From Nissolia schottii (taxonomy: Eukaryota > Streptophyta > Magnoliopsida > Fabales > Fabaceae), in contig QANU01099453.1 in NCBI GenBank assembly GCA_003254905.1, forward strand, positions 291,245 through 355,244: 64,000 nucleotides of DNA, given 5' to 3'. Shown here piece after piece: positions 1 through 11,600 of the stretch. Below the pieces are notes generated by a model. That model saw only the letters and a list, made by a program, of their open reading frames with translations, was not told the DNA's origin and did not search any database. Within the stretch, counting starts at the first letter, position 1, and each line of letters starts with the position of its first letter. Position numbers and translations under genes: made by a program.

Positions 1-2386
1 GTTTTGAATTTGAAGATGAGGGAAAAAGTTACTTTCATTGGCAGGAAAAGTCACTCTTGATCCCCCGGGGATGTCAAACGCTGTCGTTTATTGATATATA
101 TTCCAATGGCCTGTTATGGCCCAAAAGTTGTACAACATTACAAGGCCTGTTGTGGCCTGATGTGCTTGAACAACATCAAGCACATGGCACCGAGTAAAAG
201 TAAGCCCAACATTGGGCTCCATTACAGTTTAGGTTTTTCTTGCAATGTGTTTTAAAAACATACAAACTACGTTTGAATTTATGTTTATAAACAAAAAGTT
301 AGAACATTCTATCCAATTAAATGAATGTCTTTTTCCATTTCTAATTGTATATAGTGGCAATCATATAATCAAAAAAATAGTGAAACAATCATAACAATGA
401 CATCGTGTGGTTAATTTTACATGTTGTGATTAATCTTGTAAGGTAACTACACTAATTACTAATTATATATAAATTATTACAAATTATATGAGTTAGGAAC
501 TAAATATATTTTAGAATCACGACAAATATATGAGAATTTGTTTTAAGTTTCTAAATTATTTTTATTTAATTTGGTTTAAATATATTAAAAATCATCAAGT
601 TTTAGTCCTTATCAAAAAGAATTTTATGATTTTAGTCCATGTTGTCAGTGAAATTTTGTTAACGATTGATGTGACTAACGAAATGTCATATTAATAGTAT
701 GATATGAGCAAAATAAACTTATTGACCCAAAACTCAGCCTAAATATGACCAATAACCCGTTATTTAGCCTAATCTTGAATGGTGGGTGATCATGATTTGA
801 GGGAGAAAAAAAAACTTCAAATCAAATAGTGGGTTATGATACAAGTGATGAGTTGAGTTAAGGATGACAAAAATAGTCACAAACCCGAATATCTACGGCT
901 ATTACCCACGACACGTCGGTGATCCAAATATGTTTGCAATTTTCATACTCACGAGGATAGATGCCCATACACGTTCATTAATATGTATGAATACGAGAAT
1001 TGAGACACCCGACTCATGAATATCTACTAATTACTCATTACTATATAAAATTATGTAAATATTTTAACCTACATAAATATATAAAAAAAAATCTCACAAA
1101 TACCTACACATGCTCACACAATGAAAATATTCATTATTTAGATGATGAACTTCAAAGCAAACTATGCAACATATATGTCTTATTTTTGGGAAGAAAAGAA
1201 AAAGTCAAGTAAAGTCCTTTCATAATTTCATTAATAAAAATAAGAGACTGCGAAAAGTATGAATGTAATTAATTTATAAAAGTTAAGGAATGAATTTAAA
1301 ATATTTATTATTTAAAGAACGAATTTGAAGAAAGAAAAAATAAGGACGATTGATTTTTTTTCTATAAATAAAAAAGAGAAAGATATTCCGGTACGTAAAG
1401 GAAAAGCTTTACATGTATTTAACGCAACAAAATATATATAAAAAAAAAATCCTGTTTTTATACTGTTTTATTTATTTGCTTTCTCAACTTGATCAAACTG
1501 GCATTCAATTCTGATCCGGAAACGTGTCCAAACCCCATGGAATCCAGCTTCATAGTGAATCGAATGGTCAATCAAAAATAGTTAGTCGAATGTAAGAAAT
1601 TGCATCAGTATTGCCGTCCAATTTGATGGATGCCAACCACCAAGTCATGGGATAAAGGAATTATTTACTTTCACAATTTGCCCCCATCCTAACATTCGTA
1701 TTTCGCACAAAACAAATAAGAAAATGAAAAATTGTGGGAGAAAAATATCTCACTCGACATCAACAAGAACTAGAAACCTCTACTACTACCAAACGGATGG
1801 ATTTTAAGTAAACGGTGAAGAAAAAACCACCACATGCCCGTGCCCTCCAAGGGCATCTTCCCAAGGCTCTGACTCTAGCGTTTAGTTCCACAAATATAAT
1901 TCCGGTGTGAGGCCCACAAATATAACTGTTATATCAACCCCACTAGAGAATAGATACATAGTAATCATAAAATTTTGATCACACGATTCATGGAATTTAC
2001 TCATTTTCATTTTCCTTTATCTTCAAACATCTCAAGACTTTCGAGAGTTTTGCATGCCATACACGTGTCATACTCTCCTCAAGGAATCCACATGGCCGAG
2101 GAATTTTTGCTACAAAAATATCAACCGCTTTAACTTTTGTGTGCATGAAAAAGAAAAAATAAAAGAGAAAAAATTGGCAAAAGTTACCAATAATACTAGG
2201 GGCGGAACACTTTGGTTTATTTGCAATTGGTCCATTGATTCCAGAACTAAAAAAAAAACTCAATTCAATTAACTTTCTCTAACTAGCAGACATGTTTAAT
2301 GTTTTCTTCATTTCAATCACATCCAAAAGGGCAAAAAGAAAAATAAAGATTAAAAAATTACAACAAACGGATCCAGTACACCGGCA
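1..2386. other. Intergenic, AT-rich, no gene seen
   Basis: No exon chain or recognisable protein similarity was found on either strand. Around 840-1010 there are repeated cccgaata/acccg-like words that resemble the subterminal repeats of plant hAT-type elements, but no ends could be defined. A sequence near 555-690 (ggtttaaatatatt followed by a 'tagtcc' word) resembles one arm of the inverted-repeat element seen at about 60871-61301. The part next to 2386 should contain the 3' untranslated region of the J-domain gene. Confidence 0.5.
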
Positions 2387-3696
2387 CTAGCATCGAGAGT
2401 TGCTGCGCTTCGATGGGTTACCTCTCGATCCACTGCCACGTCCTCTCTTGCCAGCCGTCTGATCCTGATTCATGTCAAACCCCATCCCATCTCCTCCACC
2501 CACCATCTCCACGAACATCCTTTGTAGGTCCTCCAAACTGTCCCCCTAACGAAACAGGGCCAAAAAAAAAAAAAAAANTCGTCTTTGCCATTGTTCATCA
2601 TTGAGATCATTTCTTGCACGAAATCACAGAAGTCCTGCTTAAGAAATCATACAAGTTTTGTACCTAAATTAGAATTAAATAATTAAATAATCCACTCACA
2701 TGCACCTAACCTAGACCAGTAATTTTACCTTACATTATACGCAATAAAAAGTGAAGGGAAAAAAAAACACGACGGCAAAAAGGAAAAGGAAAAATATCTA
2801 CCAAGGCAAATTATGTTTACCGGACACAAGACGGGAAAAACGATATGGTCGTTTTCGGTGGGAGGAACCAAAACGACAGTTTTACCTCGACTTGTTTACG
2901 GCTTAAAAAAAGAAAAGCTTAATTTCTGTGCAAATCAAATGAAAGGAAACACAATACGGACTTCATCTTCTTCCTCCATAGGATCGTAAAGCCCCGCATC
3001 GTACATTGACCTCTTAGACTGATCCGAGAGAACTGTCACAACACATACACATCACATTAAGCAATCGCTAATCAACCACCAACTCCAAATCACACAACGA
3101 TAAGGTCATTATTTTAATTCAATTAAGATTTGATTAAATAAAATCTATTATCTTATATTTACTTTTACACCTTGGATTTTATAAATAGACCATATGGTAG
3201 ATCAATGACACTATGAATTAACCATAATTAGCAATGATGTTACCTGAGTAAGCTTCCTGGATTTGCTGAAACCGGCGCTTGGCTTCTCCAGCTGTAGCAG
3301 GGTTCCGGGCCCATTTATCCGGGTGCCACTTCTTCTCATCCAAAAATATATGTATTATTAATTTTTTCCAAAAATTCCATAAATTGTGAACTGAAATGAT
3401 TATTCGTCTTTCATCGACTTCATCCCGTGATCTTCAACGCCATGGATGAATTTGATGTACAGATGCGAATTGGGAATTTACTATTTTTTTTTTTGTAAGT
3501 TCTCTATAAACGAATTTAAAAGTTTACTCTGTAATCAGAAAAAGGGGGGGAATGGTTAAACGGCGGCGTATGGTTTACTACTTACCATAGCGAGCTTGCG
3601 GTAGGCAGTGCGAATATCAGAGAAGGAGGCATCCCTGCGAATCCCGAGAACGGAGTAGTAGCAAGATCCGCCGTTGGATTCTCCTTCCCGATCCAT
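2387..3696 (-). CDS. J-domain (DnaJ-like) co-chaperone, 5 exons
   Basis: Small J-domain protein of about 161 residues, a class that recruits and stimulates Hsp70. Exons, high to low: 3696-3586, 3331-3244, 3032-2962, 2634-2578, 2545-2387. All visible junctions are GT-AG and in phase. The J domain covers about residues 12-76: [18 protein letters not shown] opens helix I-II, KWHPDKW carries the HPD motif (residues 40-42) at the start of exon 2, and SKRSMYD closes it. The tail has an acidic stretch, [13 protein letters not shown] and [13 protein letters not shown] segments, and a basic Gly/Arg/Ser-rich end. I start at the ATG at 3696 because it directly precedes the J domain. An in-frame ATG at 3774 would add 26 residues. 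The donor of the last intron is missing at the lone N (2578), so exon 4's end is inferred. Large plant J-only proteins share this layout; the client is unknown. Confidence 0.86.
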
Positions 3697-4279
3697 CGAA
3701 CGGTTGAAACAGGTAGAAGCCCCTTCCAGCACCGAACCAATCCAAGAGCGAAAGGGGTTTTCAGAACAGGACAAAGGGGACCGAACGGGAAGTTGTGTCC
3801 ATGTCGAATCAGAGGAAAAGGCTGGGGTGGGGGGTAAATCAAAGATATAAATGAATAGGAGGAGGAGAAAAGTGTAAATGTTCGAGGCAGAGCAGAGACT
3901 TTTTCTCTGGAGAGGGAAGGAGCATGGAGATGGGAATAGGAGAGAGAAAAAATATCTTCTGGGTTTGCCTCTTTACCTTGGTGGGGGGAGATAGATAGAT
4001 ATTGTGGGAAGAACCTTCGAGACATTTTGCAAGGGTAGATATTTTCGTGCAAGCTAATGGAAATGACACTGGAACTTGGTGAAACTACGCCGCTGTGCCA
4101 CTCGCTGCTCAGTCGTTTCACACCTTCGCGGCGCCTNTTGCACATATGTCCACTTAATGTTTGCGTTTATGCCCATATAAAGTTTGTACATTTTATTTTC
4201 CGTGTTATAAAACTTCAGAACACTGTAATTTCACATTTAAGGGGCCTTGCACTCATATCTATCTATTGCTAGGTGTGGG
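3697..4279. other. 5' flank of the J-domain gene
   Basis: On the minus strand this stretch is CT-rich (many TCTCC/TTCTC words), as is common in plant leaders and promoters, and probably holds the 5' untranslated region. A single N lies at 4137. Long open readings here are low-complexity and show no family similarity. Confidence 0.4.
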
Positions 4280-5330
4280 CGACGAGGTCCTAGGACCTCA
4301 TATTGTTCTAGATCATCTACCCTTTAATCTACTATTTGTAAAGTCTTTTAGGGAACTGTCTTTGAATACCCAAGTTGTGAAGGCCTAAAGTTACTGATTA
4401 TGACAAGTGTGTCCTATTTAACTAATCTTTGTTCATTAGTCCGACTTAAGGATTAGGGTCCCACACTTAGGACAGGATTCTCAGGTAAGAGAGGCGCGCC
4501 ACAAACGGACATCTTAAATCTTGCCTTAGCCAGAACCTGTCCCTTGTTAGGGTCCATGCCTTAACCAGAGTCTTTATTTTAAGTCTTATGTATAAGTATA
4601 ACCTAGCATTTCTAAGGGTATCATACCTAGGGGTTCAGGTCTTTGTCCTAACATAGCATGTCATAGCATATCATAATAAAACATAAGTATAAACACATGG
4701 CATATATAGCACATCACATAAGCATAGCGTTTACTGAGTATGTATAAGAATAACTAATTAACTACTAGCATGTTATGGCATAATTGACTCTATAGATAGA
4801 CCACCGAAGTGGGATCATCGACGCATCGGGACCGCCACTCACCTGGAATGTCACAGAACAGAGGAACGCTGGCACTGGGGCTCTAAGCGGCATGGAATTG
4901 GCACCTGAAAAGCCAACCAAACCACCATCAAAAACCCATAAAGAAAACTTTTAACTGATAGGCCTCGCGGTATCGATTCTGGCATTGCTACAATGCTCCA
5001 GCATCGCCACGGCATCCTGTAGATCATCGTGGGCCACCATCAACACGGCGGTAGTGCCAGGGCCTACTACCCTAAGCCATCCTAAAAGAAGGAATGACTA
5101 CCTACCAACGAGGGAGAGAAGAATTGAGTAGAACTCGTTCTAATAGGGAAGAAGAGCTTTAGACTCTGGGGTGGCTAAAAGTCTAGGTCAGGCCCTCTAC
5201 TAGTCCAAAAATGTGGAACTAGGATTTCAGGTAAACAACGGTGCGCTGGAGCGCCTCGGCCTTTTTCTACCAAGCATCTCGCGCGAGATGTGACCTTTTT
5301 TTTTGGGTCCACACAAGTACTCTAGGGGGG
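4280..5330 (-). mobile_element. LTR-like dispersed repeat, copy 1
   Basis: This block is alignable by eye with 17430-18671. Shared words in the same order include aaggattagggtcccacactta, gtaagagag, ccagaacct, agggtccat, the 'cactcac(c/t)tggaat' box, 'ggcctactaccctaagcc' and 'gactacctacc'. The matching copy begins on the minus strand with TGTAACAACCC, the start typical of Ty3/gypsy (chromovirus-type) LTRs, so I read both as LTR or solo-LTR remnants oriented minus. No gag-pol of that element is seen next to it. The ends here are approximate. Confidence 0.5.
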
Positions 5331-5468
5331 ATTTCTCGGAAAGCTAACATAGCATAAGATAGGATAATGCTTAAGAAGAGACATAAAAATAAAGTGGAAA
5401 TAACCAAATAATTCTAAACATGATAGCCAACCCAATGGGAATTACTTATTGGTTGCTAATCATAGCAC

Positions 5469-6890
5469 CTAATCATCATTAGCACACACCTTTTTCCCTG
5501 AGTCATTGCTTGGATTCTCCATAGCCCTTTTTCTTAGCATAAGGAAAAAAAAGACAGTTTTGTGGCCATTACGACTTAAGTTTTTCATCCTTGATCTCTT
5601 TTGTGGAGGGTTGGACTCTGCATCATTGTTACCTGGAGAGAATTGGAAACTATCCCCAATTGCTAGATCACCTAACTTGCTAATGACAGTCTGACCATTA
5701 CATGTTATGGCCAATATATCACTGTCATTCACTTCTTCTAGGCCATGTTACACAGGGATTAGCGGGGGCATTACCTTAGCATTAAGCTCTGCCTCTATTT
5801 GCAAGTGGGGAATCACTTCTCTTGGTAGTTTTTACTCTAACCGAGGCTGCAATAGTTGGACCTTATTTGATTGGGGTTGCTCCTGCATAGACATTCTGGC
5901 AAAACCCTTATGGAGGCTAACTAGAGTTGCCTTTTTGGATTCAAGGAAGCTCTTGCTAGAGCACAGTTCTAGCCAAACGATCTAGTATCCTCTACTTTGC
6001 AACCTACCTAATGTGCCTTGAGCCAGGGACCCGTCTTGTCTTATCTTTGGTTTCCTTTATTATTATTATTATCTTCCAAAGCAATGAGACAGTTGCGATC
6101 TTCATGATGCATATGGCCACAGTAATAACATAAATTACCAATCCTTTCGTACCTAAAATTGATTTCCATCGACTGATTACCAAGACCAACAATGGTCATA
6201 GACCCCCGTAGGGCTTGAGTAGCATTGAGAAGGACCTAGGCTTTGAGTATACGCCTCTATCTTCCCCTTATCTCCCAAAATTTCACATCCATCACCTTCC
6301 CAAAAGTAGCCCTGTTTTGGCGTTATGCTTCTTTGGTTTAGAATATTTCCGGCATGTCCCACAATTGTAATGAATGAGAACCTCAGAAAAATCCTCATCT
6401 TCAAGAACCATATCCTCACACCATTTTTTCAAATTTAGCATGTAGTTTTTGAAGAACTAGGGGTTGCCTTTTTTTAATTCTAAATGCATCCAAATCATTG
6501 TCAAAATAGAATTAAAACATATTGTCACTGAGGTTGACAACACCAAAAAACTTTCAGGTGGCCCGAAGCACCACTCATCACTATTTCCACTAGCCTAGGG
6601 GGGTTGAAAACACGATCTGCTAAAACACATTCGATTAGGCTCTTGGCACGTTCCACAAAGCCCTCCTAGACTACATCCTTTTTAAGAACAAAGAAGGTAG
6701 TCTTTGTGTATTCTTTTGATGCGATGTTCTGACGTAGTTTGTCCCGCAAAAGTGACTTTGTCAGTATTGCTAGGTTGTTGAGAAAGTGACCTTTCGTCAC
6801 CACCCATGAAGCTCTGTTAAAGAGTTGCGACAAGAGTTGTAGCTGTGTCAGAGGATATCTTTGATGCGCCAGGCCTTATGGGATTCATGG
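5469..6890 (-). pseudogene. Retroelement gag-like gene relic (DUF4283 and CCHC knuckle)
   Basis: In broken frames on the minus strand the translation resembles the plant DUF4283 / zf-CCHC_4 proteins found in LINE-type and related retroelements. Visible parts, in order: FDNDLDAFRIKKGNP followed by FFKNYMLNLKKWCEDMV (about 6530-6420), then INFRYERIGNLCYYCGHMHH continuing to EDRNC (about 6165-6080). That segment is a CX2CX4HX4C knuckle. It ends with a polar tail containing PPQKRSRMKN (about 5610). Stops and frameshifts interrupt it, for example between the FFK block and the knuckle. No reverse transcriptase was recognised beside it, so it is a fragment. The knuckle is clear; assignment to LINE rather than another carrier of this domain is uncertain. 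Confidence 0.68.
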
Positions 6891-7081
6891 AAAGATAGCA
6901 AAATGACAAAATAGAGAACACACGAGGCAGTGAGGATTACACATGTGACAGTTGAGGATGCACAACGGCGGTTGGAGGCTTGGGCGACAACGGATGAGCT
7001 TAAAGCAACGAGAGAAACCCTAACAACGTCGATTCTTCTCTACTAGGATTCTTTACATATCATATCATTTAATGTGGTCTA

Positions 7082-7235
7082 CAATTGTAGATAAAGATAA
7101 ATATACAAAAATAAGGAATTGTTAACCTCTAAAATTTCATGCGGAGATTAGCATGTCTGCAATTGTAGATAAAGATAAATATACAAAAATAAGGAATTGT
7201 TAACCTCTAAAATTTCATGCGGAGATTAGCATTTT
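7082..7235. repeat. Two-copy tandem duplication, 78-bp unit
   Basis: The segment starting caattgtagataaagataa at 7082 recurs from 7160 and runs without visible differences through 'gcggagattagca'. A perfect two-copy repeat implies a recent duplication or an assembly artefact. Confidence 0.85.
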
Positions 7236-7586
7236 TCACATTTTCACTTGGAGAAAAATCTTGTCGATTTTGTTAATCAATTTATAATTATAGGTAAATT
7301 TGTAATATTAATTTTATTTATTAATTACTCATTTAAATCTTCTTCCACCTAATTAATATTCTTTTATATTGTTTATTCCCCTCTCTTCTTAAATTATACT
7401 AGTTTAACACTCATGTTATGCACGGAAAACATTTAAATAAATTATTTATAATTTTTTTATCTTAGTTTTAGACAAATTATTTGAGCTTTATTATTAGTAT
7501 TTTTAAATTTTATTTTCTTTAAGAGAATGCATAAGGCCCACCAAATTGAAATCTAACAGTTAATATAGAAAGCAAAATACCGAAGA

Positions 7587-7619
<33 letters not shown>

Positions 7620-8672
7620 NATAAGTAATATGACTTATTCACTTATTTAGTTTAATTATACATTAGTAAGACCAACATATTATAAGTCGTAATAAATAGT
7701 TAATATGATTATACATATTTATATACACACATATATCCCACAAAATAGACTAAAGAAATATAATTTACTAATCTCTCAATATATATTATCATTAAGACAA
7801 CCATATCACAAAATAAACTTTAAGTGCACATCCGAATATTATTTGTCCTTAACTACTTAGATAATCTGATCGATCTCATATACCAATGATGGAATTACCT
7901 CATCTTTCATCACATTAATATGTTAGTAGCATTTTGATAATATGTTTTAAAACAGTAATATTTTGATAATTAGCTTAATAAATAGAGGCACTATAGTAAA
8001 AAAAAAAAAACAAAATATTATGTTCATTGCTGTGAGAAAATCCATCAAACTACCATGCTACTCAAATTCAATTGAATTAGAAGTGATTCTTTCTTCCCTT
8101 TCATTTCAATGATGTAAAGTAAAATTACATTCATCCCAAAAGATTATGTTCTCCACAATTCCTGACCGCCATTCAAGCCCAATTAACATAATACATCATT
8201 TATATTTACTATTAATAAAACAAATACAAAATGTAACCGTTTTTTTTATGGTCTCTAAAAAATTTATTAAATAACTTTTGAATTCCAAACTCATATTTGT
8301 TTAACATTTTTTAAAATGAAATACAACTAACATCACCACATCCCACTCACTCACACTTACTTTGTCCATTTTCCCCATTTGATAGGAGCTAAGTGTCATT
8401 CAAGGCTCATTGGCATATATAATGAGACAAGTTACATTATAAACCCTTTCAAGTTTTAGAACTACTTTAGGAAACGTCTTTTCACTATGGATCAACCATG
8501 CTTTGTTCCAAACAACTATGAGCTAACCAATCACATTAAAAAAATTAATGACGAAAAGCAATGGCAGCATTCAAATGTATGGCAATCTTTAGGCGTATGA
8601 GCTGCCAAGAACTTTTAGGTCATTAAATTCTCATCGTAGCATAATTCCAACGGACCGAGATGTCCTAAGTTA
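7236..8672. other. AT-rich intergenic, includes a TA microsatellite
   Basis: No gene is seen. A (TA)n run at about 7591-7619 is broken by a lone N at 7620, probably an unresolved repeat length. The part adjoining 8672 should hold the 3' untranslated region of the ketoacyl synthase gene. Confidence 0.5.
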
Positions 8673-11600
8673 TCAATCTGATCCGACGGAAGCAAAAAGT
8701 AGGGACGCATTTGTTCCTCCGAAACCGAATGAGTTTGACATGGCAACTCTAATTGGCATCTCCTCTGAAGCAGTCAATGGCATGAAACCATCACCGAGTA
8801 CAGGATCTGGCTTAGTTAAATTAAGAGTTAATGGAGCAATTCCCTGTGATGAGAAGTTTAGAACATCACAGAACCACAGTATTAGATTAAGCATACAGGA
8901 TCTAGCTTTAATTAAGCATGTAAGGAACAGCATGTGCAAAAATGTTCCAAACAACTTGTATGATACAAGCACAACATGGCAACAAGAAACAAAAGTTGCT
9001 TACATGTCTTATAGCCAAAACAGAAAATATTGCTTCAACAGCTCCGGCAGCACCTAGGAGATGACCTATAGCCCCCTGAAATCCAAGAAATTATGAAAAT
9101 GGCATTATCACCTTTAACCCCATCCAAATAGGCGGGCAAAGAAAGAAAAGAATAAATAAATAAATAAAAACACACACACACACAGAGTGCAACTCCACTT
9201 TCATGGTTGTGAGCTTTTTATCAAAGAATGTGCCAGTGCACTCAGATTACGAAGACGGTCAGTCAAACATAATTTCCTTAGACAAAAAGCTTGCAATCAC
9301 TTTTACCTTTGTGGAGGAGAAGGCCAAAGCAGACGGAAATGCACGGTCACCGAATATGGATTTAATAGCATTAGCTTCTATTGCATCACCTGTACATTGG
9401 CTTCTGGTTAGATAACTCATGACATAAACCCAAAAAACCAGAGAAAAAAAAAGTATTAAAATTGAAGTTAAAAAGGTATTAAAATTGAAGTTCATATTGC
9501 TGCAATCTGTTAAGTTTCACTTCACTTGCCCAAAGGAGTAGATGTAGCATGCGCATTTATGTAATCCACATCAGAAGGATGAAGACCAGACTGAAATTCA
9601 TGAAAAACGTGATCATTTAAAATGAAGATTCCTGAGAATCTAGACTATGCTAAGTCAAAAAAGCACAGCCTAACAACAACACAATCTGGCAGAGAAGTTT
9701 AGCTCTTTAATCGTTAACGGAAAAATGCTCATTTTGTTCCTTGAAAGTGTAAGCATGAGTCACTCTGGTCCTTAAAATTTAAAATCTGACTTTTTAATTC
9801 TTAAAATTGTAAGTTGCAGCTTAATTCATTATCATTATTATATTATCATGTTTTCACTAATTTGTCACATTTAATGAGAATGTGATAACAATATAGATTG
9901 TATGGCAATATTAAAGACTAAAAATATTGTTGTGACAACACTTGAAGTAACAAATCTTAGTTATTGTTGCAACTTCATTTACCACCATAACTACTCTAAA
10001 GACCTCATTTGCAGTTTCAAGCGCAACTACAACTCAGTTACAGTCTCAATTGTTATTATTATTCCTTTTAATGTGATGAATCAACAAAAATGTGATAATA
10101 TTGTAATGGTAATGAACTGAGGGATTAATTTGGCCTACAACTTACAATTTCGGGAATTAAAAAGTCAAATTTTGAAATTTAAAGACCAAAGTGACTCGAG
10201 CTTATACTTTCAGAGACTAAAATGAGCATTACCCCAATCATTAACATAGGACTTGATTTCTGCAAAATAGGCATCTAGAATGCTCTCAAATAATAAATGC
10301 GAAAAACACTGAAGTATCTACTCTTAACATGATAATTTAATTTCAGTTTCAAACCTAGCTAAATTCTAAGCTATACTCATTCTAACACTGGTTTTGCCAT
10401 CCTGTGTGGACACTTGTTACTGTGACAGAAAAACTTTCTATTCTGTTAACTTGGTTGATCTCGTCGTGACAATGAAAGTTAATATCTCTATATTTTTATG
10501 TCAGCATAACAAATGAAAATACATTACAGGATCATTGAAGTGAACCTGTCTTAAAGCACGAGTCATGGCTAAAATAGCACCTCTCCCATCATTAGGAGGT
10601 TGAGTAATATGATATGCATCACCTAGTCAAAATCAGAATCAAAAGAAGTCAACCACATATATAACAACGACTAGGAGGAAATTCTACATATTCTGTAACA
10701 AACTACCTGACATCCCATAGCCGCGAACCTCTGCATAAATTTTTGCTTGTCGATTTTTTGCATGCTCAAATTCCTTAAAGATGGAGGAAATAAATAAACA
10801 AGAAATAAAAGAATATAAACAAAGTAGATAATAGGAACTGGCAGGATAGACAATAAACATTCTTAACCAACCTCTAAGATCAAGACACCACAACCTTCAC
10901 CTATCCTGAATAAAAATATAACTTAGATCACGATAAACAGCAAGACAAACAAACCAAAAAAAACAATATTTCAAAATTAGAAAAAGAACATCGAGAAAAT
11001 AAATGAAGTATTAAAATTAGAAACAAATCTACAATGTGGAATTACTTACACAAACCCATCCCGACCAGTATCAAAGGGCCGTGATGCTTCTTGTGGACTT
11101 GAATTATATTTTGTAGTCAAAGCTCGAGATCTGCAAGTCTCCAATGGTAGATTTAAAAGATATCCAAAAGGACAAAGAGACAAAGACTTAGTAAGGTGAT
11201 TGACACTACCAGAGGTCAAAAGGCGTCACTCATTACATACCTGCAGAATCCTGCAATTGATAATGCATCAATGCTGGACTCTGTGCCTCCAGCCACCATT
11301 ACATCTGCATCCCCAAATTGGATCATTCTCACTGCATCACCAACAGAATGTGCCCCAGTGGCACATGCAGTTACTGCAGCATGATTTGGTCCCTATATTC
11401 AGGAAGAGGAAACAAGTTTGTCACCTGCTCAAGATTGTAAATGATCACAATGGTCATAGCATAGAACAATATGCTGATAGCTCTGCAACAACAATCAGCG
11501 TGACTGCCTTATTTTTCTGATACTTATATTGGCGTTTGCTATAATTGTTCCAACAGAAAATATATAATGTTTGTTTTAGTAACCAATCGCCTGATTGACA

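Noticed and set aside
3582..4145. A 187-codon open reading upstream of the J-domain gene (minus)
   Set aside because: CT-rich low-complexity leader sequence out of frame with the J-domain exon, interrupted by an N, with no recognisable similarity.
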